This document shows, in pieces, positions 15,804 through 18,644 of a stretch of DNA of 18,644 nt. This stretch comes from JBCDIQ01 sp039024295. Its GTDB lineage: Bacteria; Bacteroidota; Bacteroidia; J057. A program made the position numbers and the translations under genes. The notes beneath the pieces were generated by a model that saw only the letters and a program-made list of their open reading frames with translations, was not told the DNA's origin and did no database searches. How positions within the stretch are numbered: the first letter of the stretch is position 1; each line of letters opens with the position of its first letter. Location of the stretch: the NCBI GenBank assembly GCA_039024295.1, contig JBCDIQ010000067.1:1-18644 (forward strand). Direction: 5' to 3'.

Positions 15804-15918
15804 TTGATAAGATTAATTTTACTCCCAATAAATAGACCGCATGCTTGTAAAGGTTCGATATCCATTATGCCCTGCGGCATGTAAATTTCAAATGATTTAT
15901 CCTGTTTTTATGCAGTTC

Positions 15919-16614
15919 ATGTTACGTTTTTTCCTCGCTATGGTCATGAGTACCTGCTCTATTCACCTATTTGGACAAGTTTCAGATTCCACTGTGATGG
16001 TAGACTCGACGTCCATCCCCACCAAGAAAAGGGTGCCCTCTGGACATGAAGTGGGCATAAATGCTACCTTTTTTATAAAGCAGCTCCTTGACCTCTCTGA
16101 AAACGACATTGCCACAAGTCCTTATCTGTTCACCTATCGCATGGCTATTGGAAAGTGGGGCATACGAGCGGGAGTGGGTGGAACCAATCAGAGAACTGAG
16201 ACCAGTGAAGAGGGATTTGCCGATACAGAAACTCAACAAGACTACTCCTTGGATGCTCGCTTGGGGGTTGAACGCCTCCTGCCTGTTGGAAAAAGGTGGA
16301 TGGTCAATTTCGGATTGGATGCCACCACCCGGTTGGTGGGAAATGTAAATATCATCGAAACAGGTTTTGATAGGGTAGAGACCACTACTTCAACCACTGG
16401 TTTCGGATTTGGTCCCGTAATGGGCATTCAGTTCTTTTTTAATGAACATCTGAGTCTTTATACCGAAGGGTCCTTTTACTATACCTTCTTTACCACAACT
16501 ACTGAACGAGATTTTACCAATTTTCCGCAGTTTAACGATGAGGAAGAACGGGTTGAGGGGCAAGAGTTATTGAACAATTTGCCTGCGACCCTTTGGTTGG
16601 TATATCGGTTTTAA
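15919..16614 (+). CDS. Small outer-membrane beta-barrel protein
   Basis: Predicted secreted beta-barrel protein. From the chosen ATG the sequence begins MLRFFLAMVM...HLFGQ, a typical signal peptide with cleavage near FGQ, leaving a mature part of about 210 residues. Alternating amphipathic strands follow, such as GHEVGINATFFI, WGIRAGVGG, SLDARLGVERLL, WMVNFGLDATTRL and LSLYTEGSFYYTFF, and the chain ends in LWLVYRF with a C-terminal aromatic as BAM substrates have. In-frame ATGs at 15841, 15892 and 15910 give longer versions, but their leader (PLCPAACKF) does not resemble a signal peptide. It lies between peroxidase 2 and propeller lipoprotein 3 with short gaps, so it may be the membrane partner of the cluster. 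The exact family is not recognised. Confidence 0.75.
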   Translation: MLRFFLAMVMSTCSIHLFGQVSDSTVMVDSTSIPTKKRVPSGHEVGINATFFIKQLLDLSENDIATSPYLFTYRMAIGKWGIRAGVGGTNQRTETSEEGFADTETQQDYSLDARLGVERLLPVGKRWMVNFGLDATTRLVGNVNIIETGFDRVETTTSTTGFGFGPVMGIQFFFNEHLSLYTEGSFYYTFFTTTTERDFTNFPQFNDEEERVEGQELLNNLPATLWLVYRF

Positions 16615-16664
16615 CCTGATGGAGAGGCTGATCTGTATTCGAGTACACGTTAATCCTACCCCCT

Positions 16665-17960
16665 ATGAATAGATTCATCCATCCCCTATCTGATAGCAGG
16701 AGGCTTGGGTATTTACTGGCTTGCTTATGCCTCTTTGGGAGTTGCAACCAGGAAGAAGCCCTTGAGCCTGCAGCCCCAACCTATCCTATTTCCCTATCGG
16801 TAACCCCGGAGATTCAGGGCAACAGCCTTACCTGGTCCAAGATAGATGGAGAAGCATTCGAGCGGTATTGGGTGATACGTTCAGCTGATTCTTTGCCAGA
16901 CGATTTAAAGATGGAATCTTTGGGGGGATTGGAAGCGGCCCAGTATGATGCCCCCGAGATCACGGCATTTTTTGATGAAGAGGCACCTCGCTTACCTGTG
17001 ATATATTACAAAGTAATTGGCGACCTGGGAGATCGGATGGTCATAAGTCCCACGGTGGCACTAAGGAGGGAGGTATACGGACTAGATGAAATAGGGGCAG
17101 AGATGATCGTGGAGCCGATTTACAATACCTTGTTTATTAAGTCACATGAAGATGCGATTGTCACCGCCTTTAATTACGAAAAAAAGGATGGATTAAGCTC
17201 CATCGGGCTTAGTCGATATGACATGAACTTAATGGCGGGGGCACATAATGGCAAGTCTGAGCTGTATGCCTTCGAACGCTCCTCAAGAGAAGTATCCATT
17301 TTCCCGATAGAACCTTTGGCAAAGTTTACCCGGCATACCTTTGACAGGCAAATCGTAAGCATGGCTTCCGACGGCAGGGGCAAATTATTTGTTTCTTTTG
17401 GCGGCTCTGACAGAAAAGTAGGCATATTCGACCGTAATTCGATGAATGAAACGGGAAGCATCACAGGAGGAGGGGCGAGCCATTTAACGATCATTCCGGG
17501 AGGACCACCTGGAGGTACAAGGTTGCTCGACTTTTCTGGAAGGGAGGTCCATGCCTATAACCTTGACCAAAACGGTACGCTGGTGTCACGGGAGTCCCGC
17601 CCTGTAGTAGGTTCATCTAACAATTCACAGACCATTGCCATTCATCCAGATGGAGACTTTATCATGCCCTTCGAAAATGGATTGGCAATAGACAAAAACT
17701 TAAACTCAGTGGTGACCCAGATTGGGGGAAGAAGCAGTACGTTTGCCTTTACACAAGACGGAAGCACCCTTTACCATATCAGAAGCTCTCGAGTAAGTAT
17801 CCATGAGATTCCTTCATTTGAACTGATGGGGGATTTTAGGGTGGGGCATAGCAACATTGGGATATTTTCAGACACAGACGACGGCAAGCTGCTGTTGGTA
17901 GGAAATGCCACCATAGATGGCAAGTTTCAGGCATTCGTGGAGATCATTCCTTTTCCTTAG
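16665..17960 (+). CDS. Propeller lipoprotein 3 (FN3-like domain plus beta-propeller)
   Basis: A 431-residue lipoprotein with signal segment ~14-26, lipobox LFGSC (Cys27), then NQEEALE. FN3-like domain ~40-138: LTWSKI (Trp57), FERYWVIRS (65-73), VIYYKVIGDLGDR, SPTVALRREVY. The propeller part has IVEPIYNTLFI, NGKSELYAF, GRGKLFVSFG, IAIHPDGDFIMPF, FAFTQDGSTLYHI and FSDTDDGKLLLVG, ending VEIIPFP. It is closest to lipoprotein 2, sharing QGNS, FERYWV and the RREVY ending. Unlike copies 1 and 2 it has no peroxidase gene behind it; the next gene is convergent. The barrel gene ends 50 bases upstream, so it is probably the last gene of the second transcription unit. Function unknown; it may share or compete for the same partner as its paralogs. 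Confidence 0.85.
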   Translation: MNRFIHPLSDSRRLGYLLACLCLFGSCNQEEALEPAAPTYPISLSVTPEIQGNSLTWSKIDGEAFERYWVIRSADSLPDDLKMESLGGLEAAQYDAPEITAFFDEEAPRLPVIYYKVIGDLGDRMVISPTVALRREVYGLDEIGAEMIVEPIYNTLFIKSHEDAIVTAFNYEKKDGLSSIGLSRYDMNLMAGAHNGKSELYAFERSSREVSIFPIEPLAKFTRHTFDRQIVSMASDGRGKLFVSFGGSDRKVGIFDRNSMNETGSITGGGASHLTIIPGGPPGGTRLLDFSGREVHAYNLDQNGTLVSRESRPVVGSSNNSQTIAIHPDGDFIMPFENGLAIDKNLNSVVTQIGGRSSTFAFTQDGSTLYHIRSSRVSIHEIPSFELMGDFRVGHSNIGIFSDTDDGKLLLVGNATIDGKFQAFVEIIPFP

Positions 17961-18050
17961 GATTTCAAGGCGTGAATCCATTGAAAGACAACAGCATAAA
18001 GCAAAGTAGCTTCCTTTTTCACCGTAGACTTTAGAATTCGCTAACAAGTA

Positions 18051-18081
18051 AATCAAGCATCCCATATTGAGATGCTTGATT
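18051..18081. terminator. 11-bp hairpin between convergent genes
   Basis: AATCAAGCATC and GATGCTTGATT pair perfectly around a nine-base loop. It lies 90 bases after the propeller lipoprotein 3 stop and 18 bases beyond the convergent SRPBCC stop, where a shared terminator would be expected. T-runs are weak on both sides. Confidence 0.5.
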
Positions 18082-18099
18082 CAGGTAATTGAAGGGAGG

Positions 18100-18636
18100 T
18101 CAGGCAGCCTTTTTTGCCTTCTTGTTCAGCTCAGCAATTCTTTGCTGTTTCATCTCTGAAATCTTACCGGTTTCTGCATATACCTTGGCATCGAATAGGA
18201 CTGTTTCCAGGGTTTCCCCCATTTTCTTCTTCATCATCCCCCTTGTGAGCGCACCCATCAGGCCCTTTGATTCAAATTCCGCTTTCATGATCAGTTTCGC
18301 CTTGTTGGCACCTACAGGCACAACTGTCCAGTTGTTGACTGCCTTGGTAATGAAGCCTGGCATTCCTTCATTTACCTGATACGCCAGGTTCATAGAAGTC
18401 TCATCATACATGATCAGCTTTTCCTGAATCTTGCTGAAGCCTTTTACATTGACATTGCAAGCGCGTTCATCGCATACCGCTCCTTCAAACTGACCTTCTC
18501 CCATTCCTTCTGCATGGTCTCCTTTGGATGACCATTTGTACCCTTCACCGAATCCAGGACCAAGCATGTCCCCTAACTGATCGGCTGATACGTTAATAAT
18601 GATCTCCTTTTCCAATAAGAATCCTTTTTGTGCCAT
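18100..18636 (-). CDS. SRPBCC (START/polyketide-cyclase-like) fold protein
   Basis: A 178-residue cytoplasmic protein without signal peptide. The order of elements fits the helix-grip fold: strand one with FLLEKEIIINVSADQLGDML (~6-25), a middle sheet with GQFEGAVCDERACNVNVKGF, KIQEKLIMYDE and MNLAYQV, then NNWTVVPVGANKAKLIMKAEF and a long C-terminal helix (ETLETVLFDAKVYAETGKISEMK). Members bind hydrophobic ligands in a central cavity; which ligand is unknown here. The Lys-rich end (ELNKKAKKAA) is probably a flexible tail. The gene is complete, convergent with the lipoprotein cluster and ends close to a hairpin. No functional link with its neighbours is evident. Confidence 0.8.
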   Translation of the reverse strand: MAQKGFLLEKEIIINVSADQLGDMLGPGFGEGYKWSSKGDHAEGMGEGQFEGAVCDERACNVNVKGFSKIQEKLIMYDETSMNLAYQVNEGMPGFITKAVNNWTVVPVGANKAKLIMKAEFESKGLMGALTRGMMKKKMGETLETVLFDAKVYAETGKISEMKQQRIAELNKKAKKAA

Positions 18637-18644
18637 TGTTTTTG

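Noticed and set aside
15841..15918. Longest start for the barrel protein
   Set aside because: The extra N-terminal residues are not a signal peptide and would place the hydrophobic segment too far inside.

Overview
The window looks like the chromosome of a Bacteroidota bacterium, probably from the Saprospiria/Lewinella side of the phylum (lineage is an inference). Signs are lipoprotein signal peptides with acidic residues after the lipobox Cys, almost no Shine-Dalgarno sites, a TAnnTTTG-type promoter motif, WG-repeat/formylglycine-enzyme-like (FGE) proteins, and an arsenic operon in the ArsR-DUF6428-phosphatase-ACR3 order common in this phylum. I see no tRNA, rRNA, CRISPR, transposase or phage gene.

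Left part, minus strand: one very large gene runs off the left edge (at least 1580 codons). It encodes a three-helix membrane protein with a CoxE/SAV_2336-like cytoplasmic part (degenerate vWA fold), a periplasmic PKD-like insert, a TPR-like stretch, an FGE-like domain, four WG repeats and a second, cut FGE-like domain. Upstream of it lies a RimJ/RimL-type acetyltransferase. Diverging from that is a plus-strand pair: a YihX-like HAD phosphatase and a nucleoside deaminase. They are followed by a gene-free stretch holding several copies of a short dispersed repeat.

Middle: a compact arsenic-resistance operon (arsR, DUF6428, LMW-phosphatase-type arsenate reductase, ACR3 efflux pump). The same 16-base ATTGCAAT-type element stands just before arsR and again before the second gene. 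Convergent to it is a Trp-rich membrane-anchored protein I do not recognise.

Right part, plus strand: the most unusual region. Three paralogous lipoproteins (FN3-like domain plus beta-propeller) are interleaved with two diheme cytochrome c peroxidase/MauG-family lipoproteins and a small outer-membrane beta-barrel, in the order propeller1-peroxidase1, propeller2-peroxidase2-barrel-propeller3. This looks like a duplicated two-gene module, probably at the outer membrane or cell surface. The second peroxidase has lost the family's conserved active-site Glu, so the two copies have probably diverged in function. A hairpin after peroxidase1 and a 338-base gap suggest two transcription units. A convergent SRPBCC-fold protein closes the window, with an 11-bp hairpin between the convergent ends.
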